A stretch of 64,000 nt of DNA, from contig CAKMVZ010000001.1 in NCBI GenBank assembly GCA_928721915.1, positions 248,001-312,000 of the forward strand, written 5' to 3'. Positions 37,648 to 47,563 of this stretch are shown here, one piece after another. How positions within the stretch are numbered: position 1 is the stretch's first letter; every line of letters starts with the position of its first letter. The stretch comes from an uncultured Clostridia bacterium (GTDB lineage Bacteria > Bacillota > Clostridia > TANB77 > CAG-508). The notes below the pieces were generated by a model. It ran no database searches and was not told where the DNA came from. It was given only the letters and a program-made list of their open reading frames with translations. The position numbers and the translations under genes were made by a program.

Positions 37648-39007
37648 ATGGATAAACAAAAGAGAATTTTTGGGTTTTCAAAAAGTTTTGATTCTTTAAA
37701 GAGAAATTCCGGAGTAACATTAGTAGCATTAGTAATAACAATAATAGTATTGTTAATATTAGCAGGAGTAACAATTGCTTTAGTAGTACGGAGATAATGG
37801 AGTATTAAATCAAGCAGTAAATGCAGCAGATGAGACGAATAGAGCGAACGTGCAAACTGAGTTAGAGATGGCAGTAAGTGCAGTTGTAGCAGATTGGAGC
37901 GGAGCAAGATATGTAAATGGGTCAAATGAGTCATTAGAAGATTATATGACTAAGGAAAGAGTAGAAAGCAATATGAATACTGCTGATTATGAATTAAAAG
38001 AATTTGAATTAAATACAGAAAATGGAGTAGTAGTAGGATATAAGGATAAAGACTATAATTTCACAGTAGAGATAACATCAAGTGGAAATAGTGCAAAAGT
38101 AATATATAATGGAAATAGTGAAGAAAGTGGCGGAGGTTCTGGAAGTGATGAAGAAGAACCACCAATAGAGATAGATTATGAATATGGAGATGTAGAATCT
38201 TATGGAGATTATGTAGATTATCCAATAGATTTAAACGAAGATGGAAATACTACAAATGACTGGAGAATATTTTATAATGATGGTGAACATATCTTTATAA
38301 TAGCAGCAGATTATGTAAAAAGTGATTCAGAATATTTAGATTTATCGGCAGCTGAGATGTATAGACTTGCGGACGATTCAAATTATTCAGGGGAAATTTA
38401 TAGTGTTAATTGGGATAATAATGGAAGTACATTAATAAATGGAGGACATTCAAGTATAAACCAAGATGTAGCAAATTTATTTATGTATAATAAATATCTA
38501 TCATATAATTCTACATCATCAAATATAAATGCTAAAGCGACGGCTTCATTATTAAATGTAACGGCATGGGATGGTTTTATAGATAGTGAAGGATATGGTC
38601 AATATGCAATTGGAGGACCTACTTTGGAAATGTGGGTAGCAAGTTATAATTCTAAAGGTTATACACCACTTTATATAGGGGTAGGTGATACAGGATATTT
38701 AATAGGAAATACAGAAAATCCAACAACGACAAACTGTGATTTTAGAGATGATCAAAATTCAGGATATAAAGATTCTTTGTATATTTTAGACGACAAAAAT
38801 GATATAAATAATTGTACTGCATATTGGTTAGCTTCTCCAAGTAATGGAGGAAGTTCTGTTATGAATTATGTACATTATGTAGATTGTGTTAGTGTGGCAT
38901 ATAGTAGAGTTAATGCATGTAGTGTTCGTCCACTTGTATGCTTAAACTCTGAAGTTACAGCAGAATATGAAAATGGAGTATGGAATTTATCAGTTCCAAA
39001 TGTTTAG
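37648..39007 (+). CDS. Prepilin-like protein with DUF6273-like C-terminal domain; +1 CGG shift
   Basis: 452 residues with the C at 37789 skipped. Basic leader MDKQKRIFGFSKSFDSLKRNSG, then hydrophobic VTLVALVITIIVLLILAGVTIALVV, then GDNGVLNQAVNAADETNRA as a pilin alpha-1 helix. At the site zero frame reads GTA CGG AGA TAA; the +1 frame gives VVGDNG. Residues to about 190 are nearly identical to the paralogue at 50985, after which the two differ. The C-terminal half (DWRIFYNDGEHIFIIAADYV, TAWDGFID, YWLASPSNGGSS, CSVRPLVCLNSE) resembles DUF6273, a fold related to sulfatase-modifying/C-type-lectin-like domains. GGAGGAAA lies 4 bases before the ATG. Confidence 0.87.
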
Positions 39008-39107
39008 AAATAAATATATTAAAAAATTTTAAATTTAAAATTTTTTAATAAAAATAGATAACTCATGAAATTAACGATTTTTAAATATATGTTTTTCACC
39101 CTATTCT

Positions 39108-39133
39108 CCTGGCTATAATTAATTATAGCCAGG
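39108..39133. terminator. 26-bp perfect palindrome, probable terminator
   Basis: CCTGGCTATAATT is followed by its exact reverse complement. A second AT-only palindrome (39018-39050) sits closer to the pilin-like stop. Confidence 0.65.
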
Positions 39134-39212
39134 ATTCTTATATTTTGTAATATTTACTAATCTTTTGCATATTATTAAATATAAATTTTTATGAAACTTA
39201 AGGGGGCTTTTT

Positions 39213-40055
39213 ATGTTATTATTTTCTAAAATGCAAGGGACAGGTAATGATTTTGTTGTTATAAATTGTTTAAATCAGTTTTTTAATTATAATTTAAGTA
39301 TACTTTCAAAATTTTTATGTAATAGAAATTTTGGAATTGGGGCAGATGGAGTTATATATATATTTCAAAGCAATATTGCAGATTACAAAATGAGAATATT
39401 TAATAGTGATGGAACAGAAGCAGAAATGTGTGGAAATGGAATTAGATGTGTTGGAAAATATTTATATGAAAAGGATATTTGTACTAAACAGGAAATTAAA
39501 ATTGAAACTTTATCTGGCATAAAGGAAATTAAGCTTAATGTAAATAATAAAACTGTAATTGGAATTCAAGTAGAAATGGGAAGCCCTATTTTTGAACCTG
39601 AAAAAATCCCAGTATTTTTGCCTAAAAATATTGAGAAAAGAGAACCTTGCGAGGTTAGCATTAAATTTGAAGAGAGGGAATATAATTTTAATTTAGTTTC
39701 TATAGGAAACCCTCATGCAGTATGTATTGTAGATGATATAAGCAAAATTAATATTTGCAAAATTGGGCCAATAATTGAAAGCTATAAATTCTTTCCAAAG
39801 AAAACTAATGTTGAATTTGTTCAAATTATTGATAAAAATAATATAAAGGTAAAAGTATGGGAAAGAGGAGTAGGTCAAACTATTTCTTGTGGTACAGGAG
39901 CTTGTGCGGCAGCTATTTGTGCTTATAAATTAAAATTAACTGATAAAAATATAGTAGTTTCTTTAGATGGAGGAAAGCTATATATAGATTGTGATGATAG
40001 TATTTATATGAAGGGACCTGCTGATTTTGTATTTGAGGGAAGGATTGATTTATAA
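39213..40055 (+). CDS. dapF: Diaminopimelate epimerase
   Basis: 280 residues. DapF interconverts LL- and meso-diaminopimelate for peptidoglycan and lysine synthesis. Two catalytic Cys are visible, in EMCGNGIRC near residue 73 and ISCGTGAC near 226. Other family motifs are KMQGTGNDFVVI, FGIGADGVI, GNPHAVCIVDD and WERGVGQT. A GGGGGC sequence precedes the ATG by 7 bases. It is a normal, complete core gene, with no partner gene beside it. It converges with the AgrC-like kinase gene. Confidence 0.97.
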   Translation: MLLFSKMQGTGNDFVVINCLNQFFNYNLSILSKFLCNRNFGIGADGVIYIFQSNIADYKMRIFNSDGTEAEMCGNGIRCVGKYLYEKDICTKQEIKIETLSGIKEIKLNVNNKTVIGIQVEMGSPIFEPEKIPVFLPKNIEKREPCEVSIKFEEREYNFNLVSIGNPHAVCIVDDISKINICKIGPIIESYKFFPKKTNVEFVQIIDKNNIKVKVWERGVGQTISCGTGACAAAICAYKLKLTDKNIVVSLDGGKLYIDCDDSIYMKGPADFVFEGRIDL

Positions 40056-40061
40056 AAAATA

Positions 40062-40826
40062 TTATGCAATTTCTAATTTTTGCGTGAAAAATGTTTTATC
40101 AGTTTGAGTATGTAAATTTAAGTTTTTATTTTTACTAATTATTTTATTTACTTCCCAAAGACCAATTCCAGAGTGATTTTTCTTGCTAGAAAAATTTTTT
40201 TTAAAAATTTTATTTACTTTTACATTTTTATTTAAATATGTATTTTCAACTATAATTATTTGTTTATTATCACTTTCTGCAAAACATAAGTTAATAATTT
40301 TTTTAGGACATTCTTTTGAAGCTTCAATAGCATTATCTAAAAGAATACCTAAGATTTTTGTTAATCGATATGAGTCTAGATTGATTTTGTTTAAGTCAGT
40401 TAAAATATTTAGACTCATTTTTATTTGAAACTTTTCAGCCATGTTATATTTATCTGCAATTATACTGTAAATTGCAGAATTTGCCATAAGTTTTGAGTGA
40501 TATCTATATAAATTATTTATCTTAAAGCATTCTGGAATTAAGTTATTATAAAATTTTTTTAATTCATATAAATTATTTGTTTGAATATATCCACCCATAG
40601 CTTGCATTATATTAGTAAAATCATGTCTGAAAGCACGAGTTGAATCATTTATTTCAGTTAAATTATTGATTTCTAGTTTTTGGTTACTTATTTTGATTTC
40701 TAAAAAAATAATATAAATAATTAGAATAAAAATTGGAATGACTAAAGTTTCATGTGTTATTACGGCTAGAATAGTACAAATTAGAATAATTGCCAAAAAA
40801 CTAAGCGGTTTAAAAATGTTTCTCAT
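40062..40826 (-). CDS. AgrC-like sensor histidine kinase (GHKL type)
   Basis: 254 residues from the ATG at 40826 (AGGGAGAT 6 bases upstream). Two hydrophobic segments (SFLAIILICTILAVITHETLVIPIFILIIYIIFL) are short for AgrC, so the peptide-sensing part is reduced. The phospho-acceptor region AFRHDFTNIMQAMGGYI and the GHKL ATPase motifs LLDNAIEAS and HSGIGLWEVN follow. AgrC-type kinases normally pair with a LytTR regulator; none is adjacent, so it is an orphan here. Spo0A-box-like sites lie upstream, which may place it under sporulation or stationary-phase control. Confidence 0.8.
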   Translation of the reverse strand: MRNIFKPLSFLAIILICTILAVITHETLVIPIFILIIYIIFLEIKISNQKLEINNLTEINDSTRAFRHDFTNIMQAMGGYIQTNNLYELKKFYNNLIPECFKINNLYRYHSKLMANSAIYSIIADKYNMAEKFQIKMSLNILTDLNKINLDSYRLTKILGILLDNAIEASKECPKKIINLCFAESDNKQIIIVENTYLNKNVKVNKIFKKNFSSKKNHSGIGLWEVNKIISKNKNLNLHTQTDKTFFTQKLEIA

Positions 40827-40881
40827 TTGTATATCTCCCTTAAAAAATATTGACAAAATAAATATAAAATAAAAATCAGAT

Positions 40882-40915
40882 TTTGTCAAAATAAATCGTT
40901 TTACAAATTTCGACA
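40882..40915. promoter_or_regulatory. Spo0A-box-like sites before the AgrC-like gene
   Basis: TTCGACA (40909-40915; TGTCGAA on the gene's strand, inside TTTTGTCGAAAT) and a second, weaker TTTTGTCAAAAT (about 40880-40891). Confidence 0.5.
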
Positions 40916-40963
40916 AAATCCGTAGTATATGTTAGTTTATTATTTAATTATTGTACTATAGTA

Positions 40964-41160
40964 AGTTTTGGTGAATATATATTTTTATGTAGTGGAATGA
41001 CGAATGTGACCAGAGCAGATATTACAAATTCTTATAAAACCTAAGAAGAAAAGCCAGCGCGAAGTCGCTGGAAAGTTTCGCTTAGGTTTTATTAGAATTT
41101 GTTTAGATGCGTCGGAAGCCGAGGAGTGGAACGGAATAAAAATATATATTTACCAAAACT
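40964..41160. repeat. 197-bp nested palindromic element, second family
   Basis: Outer 25-bp arms (40964-40988, 41136-41160) with a single G-U type difference; inner 22-bp arms built on CAAATTCTTATAAAACCTAAG with one mismatch; tip hairpin CCAGCG-CGAAGT-CGCTGG. Read on the minus strand its left edge is GTGTGAGTCC, the same flank type as the 157-bp family. Confidence 0.8.
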
Positions 41161-41193
41161 GGACTCACACGCATAAACATAAACAAACATAAA

Positions 41194-43695
41194 TTATTTT
41201 TTAATTTTTAAATTAGGATTATCTTCCAAAATTTCATTTGCTAAACTTGTATTGTCAAACAATCTTACATATCCATTTAAAGAATCAGCTTTTTCTTTTA
41301 ATATTTCAACATCAGAATTTACATATATTTTAGCTTTTCCTTTTCCATTCTTAGCTTCTTGAATTAAATTTGAAACAGGAGAGTTTCCATCAAATGCAAC
41401 TACAACTGAATTTGTTCTTTCGAATATTTCATAATTAAAACTTTTGTAAATTCCAAGTTCAGATGGATCAGGGCATACATAAACTCCTGTTAAATCTTTA
41501 TTATTATCAAGATTTTCTTTTACATCTTCTGAAATATATTTTGGAACAATTGCTGTTACATCAAATTTTTTATTTAATTCTTTTGAAATATCTAAAACGG
41601 CTCTTTCATATCCTTGCATTTTATGTCCAATTAAAATGTAAGTATTTTTATTGTCAATTTTTTCAAGTAAATCTTTTAAAGCTTTTTTAGTATTTTCATT
41701 AAGAGTTGTTCTTCTACCATTAGAATTAAAGCTTCCACCAGCTATTACTATAGGAGTTTTATCAAGTGGGAATGTTTTAACTCTTTTCTTAAATACATTG
41801 TATGAGTTTAAATTATTAGATGAAGATTCTTCTATTTCATCATCTAAAATTTCTCTACCAATTAAGTTTTTCTCTTTTTCTTCATTTAAAGCTTCTACTA
41901 TATCTCTTCCATTTAAGAATTCTTCAAATTTTTTAGATTTTTCTTTAAAATATTTTTCTCTTCTTGAAATTATTTCATCTTCAACTTCACGCATTTTAGA
42001 AAAATCTTCATAATTTATATCTAGTAAATTTCTTAAAGCAATTTGTTCATCTATAGTATCTATTCCATAAAAGCCACATCCGTCAGTTCCTTGAACACAT
42101 TTAACACCTGCTTTTAAATATTTTTTTATAGGATGATTGTTTAAATTAATTAAATTATTTAATCTAACATTTGAAGTTAATTGAAATTCAAGTACAACAT
42201 TTAAGTCTTTCATTTTGCCAATTATTCTTTTTCCTTCTTTAGAATTTAGGTCTGGAACATATAAACCATGACCTATTCTAAATTGAGGAGCTCTTTTGCC
42301 ATTTGGAACACATATTTTTATGCAGTCTAATGCTTTTTCTACATTATCTTTATAACTATCAGTTTCACCAGCATGAATTCTTATTGTAAATTCAGGCTCT
42401 TCATATACTGCGTATTTTACAATTTCATCTATAATTTCTGTAAATTCAGTTACATTATTAATTTCTTCTCCAACTAAGTCCATTCCAACAACATATGGAC
42501 TTTTAGCAACGGCTCTTATAACAGCGGCGCTTTCACTAATTTGTTTATTTGTAAATAATGTTCTACTTACTGCTGCTAAATATCTTAATTTAACACCTGT
42601 TTCTTTTTCAATTTGAGGCATTATTTCAGAGGTTTCAGCTAAGTTAATAAATCCTGACTCGCCTCTTAATAATGATGTACTTGCCATTTCTACGTATTTT
42701 ATACCTTGTTTTTGATAATCTCTTGCAATCCATAAAAGCATATCTTGATACATAGAATTATTTTCATATACGCTTCCGGGTGTTTTATCCTCAATCATTT
42801 TAAGCAATGAGTTTTTTACATCTATATCTTCAATTTTTTGAATTTTATTTAAGTCTAACTCAATTTTTTCATTGTCAGTTACAGTTTTTCCTCTTATAAT
42901 TGCATAAATATATTGAATAGTTTTTTCTAAGTTTGTAAAAACGGCTTGGCCATCTTTGAATAAAACTAAACTATTTCTTATTTTTGTAATATTTTCGTCA
43001 GAATTTTCAGGGTTGTTTAATATTAAATCGGCGATATTTATAGTTGTTTCATCATTTATTTTTCTTTCTAATTCTTTTCCTTCTAATTCTGAATTAATAT
43101 ATTTTTTCTCAATTATTTTTCTTTTATCTGATAGGAAAGAATCTTGTTTTTTTGTAATTTTTAAATTCAATTTTTTTATACGATAAAGTGAATATTGAAT
43201 TTGGTGAACTATTCCTAATGCAATTAAAGTATCAGGTTGTAAAATCTGATTTATATGTGTATGTAAATCAGTTTTAAATTTTGATTCTTTTAAAATATAT
43301 GACTTTATAATAGTTTTTTCTATAGGAAGCTTATAGTCTTTAGTTTGAGCCATAAGTAATTTAATTATAGCTGGAATCTTGGCTTTTCTTTCTATTTTTC
43401 CATTAGGATATATATTTGCAATTTTTATACCACCTAATCTAAAAATAAAAACTTCTTCTCCATCATCATTAATTAAAGCTTGCAAATGACCTGTAATTAT
43501 TTTTAAATCATTTTCATCTTTTATAGTTTCAACGTTTGCGACTTTTGCAAGGTTTGTTATTAAATTTCCAGAATTATGATTTGGAGTTCTTAAGATATAA
43601 GTTAACTCATTAGGGTTTTCAGATTTAAATAGATTTACAACAATGTCTTTTTCTTTATCTAGATAGAATTTTTTAAAAAAAACTAGATTTTCCAT
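41194..43695 (-). CDS. Adenosine-deaminase-family amidohydrolase fused to a SLOG-like domain
   Basis: 833 residues. The first 135 form an unrecognised domain. The deaminase part has DLHTHIN (metal His145, His147), IHAGETDSY, RIGHGLYVPD, VVLEFQLTSNVRL, HPIKKYLKAGVKCVQGTDGCG. These are the zinc ligands and catalytic residues of adenosine/AMP deaminases. From about residue 645 a separate Rossmann-like domain begins (TPIVIAGGSF, TYILIGHKMQGYERAVLD, TGVYVCPDPSELGIYKS, SVVVAFDGNSP), which resembles SLOG nucleotide-sensing domains; that call is by pattern only. The long length is well outside ordinary Add proteins. AAAAAGGATAAAA precedes the start. It could deaminate a signalling or modified adenine nucleotide. 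Confidence 0.8.
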   Translation of the reverse strand: MENLVFFKKFYLDKEKDIVVNLFKSENPNELTYILRTPNHNSGNLITNLAKVANVETIKDENDLKIITGHLQALINDDGEEVFIFRLGGIKIANIYPNGKIERKAKIPAIIKLLMAQTKDYKLPIEKTIIKSYILKESKFKTDLHTHINQILQPDTLIALGIVHQIQYSLYRIKKLNLKITKKQDSFLSDKRKIIEKKYINSELEGKELERKINDETTINIADLILNNPENSDENITKIRNSLVLFKDGQAVFTNLEKTIQYIYAIIRGKTVTDNEKIELDLNKIQKIEDIDVKNSLLKMIEDKTPGSVYENNSMYQDMLLWIARDYQKQGIKYVEMASTSLLRGESGFINLAETSEIMPQIEKETGVKLRYLAAVSRTLFTNKQISESAAVIRAVAKSPYVVGMDLVGEEINNVTEFTEIIDEIVKYAVYEEPEFTIRIHAGETDSYKDNVEKALDCIKICVPNGKRAPQFRIGHGLYVPDLNSKEGKRIIGKMKDLNVVLEFQLTSNVRLNNLINLNNHPIKKYLKAGVKCVQGTDGCGFYGIDTIDEQIALRNLLDINYEDFSKMREVEDEIISRREKYFKEKSKKFEEFLNGRDIVEALNEEKEKNLIGREILDDEIEESSSNNLNSYNVFKKRVKTFPLDKTPIVIAGGSFNSNGRRTTLNENTKKALKDLLEKIDNKNTYILIGHKMQGYERAVLDISKELNKKFDVTAIVPKYISEDVKENLDNNKDLTGVYVCPDPSELGIYKSFNYEIFERTNSVVVAFDGNSPVSNLIQEAKNGKGKAKIYVNSDVEILKEKADSLNGYVRLFDNTSLANEILEDNPNLKIKK

Positions 43696-43867
43696 TATTA
43701 TTTTATCCTTTTTTAAATTTAGGTTTTTAAAATAAATATAGGGAACCTATAAACCTTAAAAAATATAAATCTCATTAGCTATTATACCATAAAATTTCTA
43801 GGGATACAAGAGTTTTGCACCAAAAAGTTTACATAATCATTAAAAATTAAATTTTTTTAAATTTGTA

Positions 43868-43896
43868 TTGACAAAAAGTTTTTAAATTAATATTAT
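43868..43896 (+). promoter_or_regulatory. Promoter of the DnaB-like gene
   Basis: TTGACA, 17-base spacer, TATTAT, about 35 bases before the ATG. Confidence 0.7.
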
Positions 43897-43930
43897 ATAA
43901 ATGTAGAATATTAAGGAGTTTTAAAATACT

Positions 43931-45472
43931 ATGGAAGAAGAAAAAGTAGAGAAAAGATTTCCGGACGAGCTTACGGATGAAAAGCTTGAGTACATTTATA
44001 TAGGACTTATTTTAAATGACCCAAAAGCAATGACAATGTATTATTTTTTATATGATGATTGCTATTTTTCAAATGAGGAGTTATTTGAAATTTATAAGTC
44101 TATTTTATTTCAAGAAGCAGAAAAATATGCACCAGCTATTGCAAAAGAAAAATACAATATTCCTAGGGAAAAAGCCAATACATATGCAATGAAGCAGCAA
44201 ATAAAATCTGAGATTGCAGCTAAGAATTATAATATAGAATATATTTATACAGAATTAAAAAAATTATTTATTTTAAAAAAATATTATTTAACTGCTGCAA
44301 CTAAAAGTATTAGAAAAAAGATTTTAGAAATTCAAAGTTACAAATTATATAATGAAATGTCAGTTGAAGAAGTTGAAAGTGCAATTGAACAAATAGGTGT
44401 TACAAATAGATTAAGTCAAGCAGTTTTAAATAAAGATGCTACCTCTTATTTATTAAGTGGAGAAAATAATTTAAGTAATGGTGTACCAATGCCTTTCCCA
44501 ATTTTAACAAAAGTTTTTAAAGGTTTAAGAAAAGGTGAAACTATGGCATACGCAATGCCTTCTAATGCTGGTAAAAGTAGATTTACAGTGAATATAGCTG
44601 CATATCTAGCATTTGTTCAAAAAAAGAAGGTTTTAATAATTTCAAATGAAATGTCAGAAGAAAAAATGAGACTTTGCTTAATTACAACTGCTATTAATGA
44701 TCCAGATATTAAAAAATTACATAAACAAGATTTAATAAAAAATGAGAGTGAGATTTTAGAGTTAAAATTTAGACCAGATAATCCAAAAGATGTAAAAACA
44801 GATGAAAATGGTTTTGTTGTAAGATTAGAAAATGAAATAGAAGAAGATTATTTTGATAGACTTTATGAGGTTTCAAGTGAATTTCAAAAAACTATTGCAG
44901 TTACTGATTGGTTAAGTGAGCAAATTAATGATTCTATTTATTTTATACATGTTACAGACCATACAAATGACGATTTAAGAAAAATTATTTTAAATTATTA
45001 TTACAAAGAAGATATAGAGTATATTTTTTATGATACTTTAAAAACTGATATTGATAATATTGGTAATGGAGATGAAATTAAAAAAACTGCAACTGTTTTA
45101 TCAAATATTGCTCAAAAATTTGAAGTATTTATTGGTTCATCACTTCAATTATTAGAAAGTAGTACATTGCCAGTTAATTTAACTATTAATGATTTATCAG
45201 TTAGTAAAACTGTAAAAGAAGTTTTAGATACTTTATGTTTATTAAAACAAATAAGCTATCAAAGTTTAGATAAATATGAATATTCAGATACTGATACTTT
45301 TGAAAAATGCTATGATATAGAACCTTCAAAAGATGTTGACGTTAGATTTTATGCATGTGTTGTTGATAAAAACAGAGCTGGTGCTAAACCAACTGTATTA
45401 TTTAGGTTAAATCTTGCTTATAATACGTGGGAAGAATTAGGATATTTAAGAATGAAACAAATTGAGGAGTAA
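43931..45472 (+). CDS. DnaB-like RecA-fold ATPase, second in the window
   Basis: 513 residues. The RecA-fold core has a Walker A AMPSNAGKSRF (about 208-218), then the DnaB-like ISNEMSEEKMRL, YIFYDTLKTDID as Walker B-like region and GSSLQLLESSTLPV. The N-terminal 200 residues do not match the DnaB primase-binding domain, and a long insert follows the Walker A strand. It is therefore a divergent paralogue rather than the replicative helicase (5041-6373). AAGGAG lies 13 bases before the ATG. The uracil-DNA glycosylase gene begins 18 bases after its stop, suggesting a repair or recombination role in one operon. Confidence 0.8.
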   Translation: MEEEKVEKRFPDELTDEKLEYIYIGLILNDPKAMTMYYFLYDDCYFSNEELFEIYKSILFQEAEKYAPAIAKEKYNIPREKANTYAMKQQIKSEIAAKNYNIEYIYTELKKLFILKKYYLTAATKSIRKKILEIQSYKLYNEMSVEEVESAIEQIGVTNRLSQAVLNKDATSYLLSGENNLSNGVPMPFPILTKVFKGLRKGETMAYAMPSNAGKSRFTVNIAAYLAFVQKKKVLIISNEMSEEKMRLCLITTAINDPDIKKLHKQDLIKNESEILELKFRPDNPKDVKTDENGFVVRLENEIEEDYFDRLYEVSSEFQKTIAVTDWLSEQINDSIYFIHVTDHTNDDLRKIILNYYYKEDIEYIFYDTLKTDIDNIGNGDEIKKTATVLSNIAQKFEVFIGSSLQLLESSTLPVNLTINDLSVSKTVKEVLDTLCLLKQISYQSLDKYEYSDTDTFEKCYDIEPSKDVDVRFYACVVDKNRAGAKPTVLFRLNLAYNTWEELGYLRMKQIEE

Positions 45473-45489
45473 AAATTTGGAGAAGCAAA

Positions 45490-46051
45490 ATGTATGATAA
45501 TTGGGAAGAATTAGAGAATTCTATTAAAGATTGTAAAAAATGTAAATTATGTGAAAAAAGAACAAATATTGTATTTGGAACTCGGTAATAAAAATGCTAA
45601 AATTATGTTTATAGGAGAAGGTCCTGGAGCAGATGAAGATGCTCAAGGTGAGCCATTTGTTGGAAAGGCCGGACAACTTATGAATAAAGCTTTTGAGTAT
45701 GTTGGCATAGAAAGAAGTAAGGTTTATATTGCAAATATTGTTAAATGTAGACCACCAGGAAATAGGGATCCAGAAGAAGATGAGGCAAGAGCTTGCATGG
45801 ATTATTTAAGAAATCAGGTTCTATTAATTAAGCCAAAAATAATTGTTCTTTTAGGAAGAATTGCACTTAGGCATATTTTAGGACCAGAATATAAAATTAC
45901 AGCTTCAAGAGGAAAGTGGTTTAATAAAAAAGGCATAAGATATCTTCCAACTTGGCATCCATCAGCAGTTTTAAGAGATGAAAATAAAAAGGTAGATTTT
46001 ATTCAAGATTTAATGTCTGTTTTACAAAAGGAAAGAAGTTTGCCAAATTAA
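45490..46051 (+). CDS. Type-4 uracil-DNA glycosylase (Fe-S), read through a +1 CGG shift
   Basis: 186 residues with the C at 45583 skipped. The enzyme removes uracil from DNA. Cys15-x2-Cys18 plus two later Cys (VKCRPPGN and ARACMDY, 16 apart) bind the 4Fe-4S cluster. The catalytic motif GEGPGADEDAQGEPFVG and the WHPSAVLR loop are complete. Zero frame at codon 32 reads ACT CGG TAA and would end the protein at once; the +1 frame gives VFGTGNKNAKIMFIGEGPG, standard for this family. The ATG at 45490 comes 18 bases after the DnaB-like gene; a GGAGAAG ribosome site is at 45479. Confidence 0.93.
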
Positions 46052-46113
46052 AATTTATGGTTAAATTTTTAAATAACAAAAGTTAAAATTTTAAAAATAA
46101 AAGTGAGGTTTTT

Positions 46114-47482
46114 ATGAAAAATTTTTTAGGCAAATTTTTATTATGTATAATAATTATATTTTTAGTTTTAATTTTTTATAATTTAACAGAAGTAAAGGCA
46201 GCAGGAGGAAATTATTATATAACTGTAAATAATGGATCAAATGTTGTTACAGTTTATAAAGATGGAGTGCCAATTAAATCAATGGTTTGTTCAACTCGGA
46301 AGTGAAACTCCAAAATCTGGTACATATAATTTGAGTCAGAAATATCGTTGGAGAGCTCTTTTTGGAGGAGTTTATGGACAGTATTGTACACGTATTACAG
46401 GTCACATTTTATTTCATTCAGTTCCATATTTAGTTCAGGGTGATAAAAGTTCATTAGAATATTGGGAATATGATAAATTAGGAACAAGTGCTTCTGCTGG
46501 ATGCATAAGATTAACAGTAGAAGATGCAAAATGGATTTATGATAATTGTCCAAGTGGAACTCAAGTTACTTTCTTAAATAATTCTGATGCTGGACCTTTA
46601 GGAAAACCAACTTCAATGAAGATTTCAAACTCTCCAAATAAGGGTTGGGATCCTACAGATGAAGATTTAAAAAATCCATGGAATGAGCAACTTGGTTCGC
46701 CTGCTTTAAATGTAAGCTTTAATTATACATATTATGCAGATAAATATCCTGATTTAAAATCAGCTTTTGGATATAATGAAGTTTTACTTAAAAGTCATTG
46801 GCTTTCAAGTGGTGTAAGAGAAGGAAGACAAGCATCACCGGTTTTTGATGTTAAATATTATACTGATAATAACCAAGATTTAATAAATTCTTTTGGAAGA
46901 GATTATCATTCAATTTATATTCATTACTTAACATATGGATATAATGAGGATAGAAGAACTTCTCCAGAATTTTATGTTACATTTTATAAAAACTTTTATA
47001 AAGATTTAAACTTTATGAATAATTTAGAAGCAGCTACTCATTACATTAATCATGGAATAAGTGAAAATAGATTAGGTACAATATCAAGTGATTTAGAAAA
47101 GGCTGTTTTTAATAGTACATATTATGCAGATAAGTACATAGATTTAAAGTTAGTATTTGGATATAATGAAGCTGCTTTAAAACTTCACTGGTTTACAAAT
47201 GGCATAAGAGAAGGAAGAGAAGCTTCTCCATCATTTAATGTTGTAGAATATAAAAACTATAATAAAGATTTAGAAGCTGCTTTTGGAAATGATAATAATA
47301 GAATTTTTGAACATTTTATAAGATATGGAATAAATGAGGACAGAAGAACATCAGAAATATTTAATTTATCAGTTTATAAGAATAGATATGTAGATTTACA
47401 AAATGCATTTGGAAATAATAATGCAGCTTACTTTAATCATTATAATACTTGTGGAATAAAAGAAAATAGAAATGCTTTATAA
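46114..47482 (+). CDS. L,D-transpeptidase with C-terminal repeats, read through a +1 CGG shift
   Basis: 455 residues with the C at 46297 skipped. Signal peptide FLLCIIIIFLVLIFYNLTEVKA, then a YkuD domain: YYITVNNGSNVVTVYKDG, the CST-GSETPKSGTY loop that carries the shift, ILFHSVPY (catalytic His) and SASAGCIRL (catalytic Cys near 130). The enzyme makes 3-3 peptidoglycan cross-links. The C-terminal half has four to five repeats of about 48 residues of the form YYADKYPDLKSAFG...HWLSSGVREGRQAS, which look like cell-wall-binding repeats. Zero frame reads ACT CGG AAG TGA. GTGAGG lies 10 bases before the ATG. A terminator follows. Confidence 0.92.
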
Positions 47483-47490
47483 AAAATTTA

Positions 47491-47525
47491 AAACCTTAAG
47501 AAATATTTTTCCTAAGGTTTTATTT
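47491..47525 (+). terminator. Terminator of the L,D-transpeptidase gene
   Basis: AAACCTTAAG pairs with CCTAAGGTTT, followed by TATTTTAA. Confidence 0.85.
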
Positions 47526-47563
47526 TAAATTTACAAATATACAAAGGAAAAATGGTGATTTAT

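Noticed and set aside
41194..43695. Open frames on the plus strand opposite the deaminase fusion
   Set aside because: They are mirror images of a strongly conserved minus-strand gene and lack ribosome sites.
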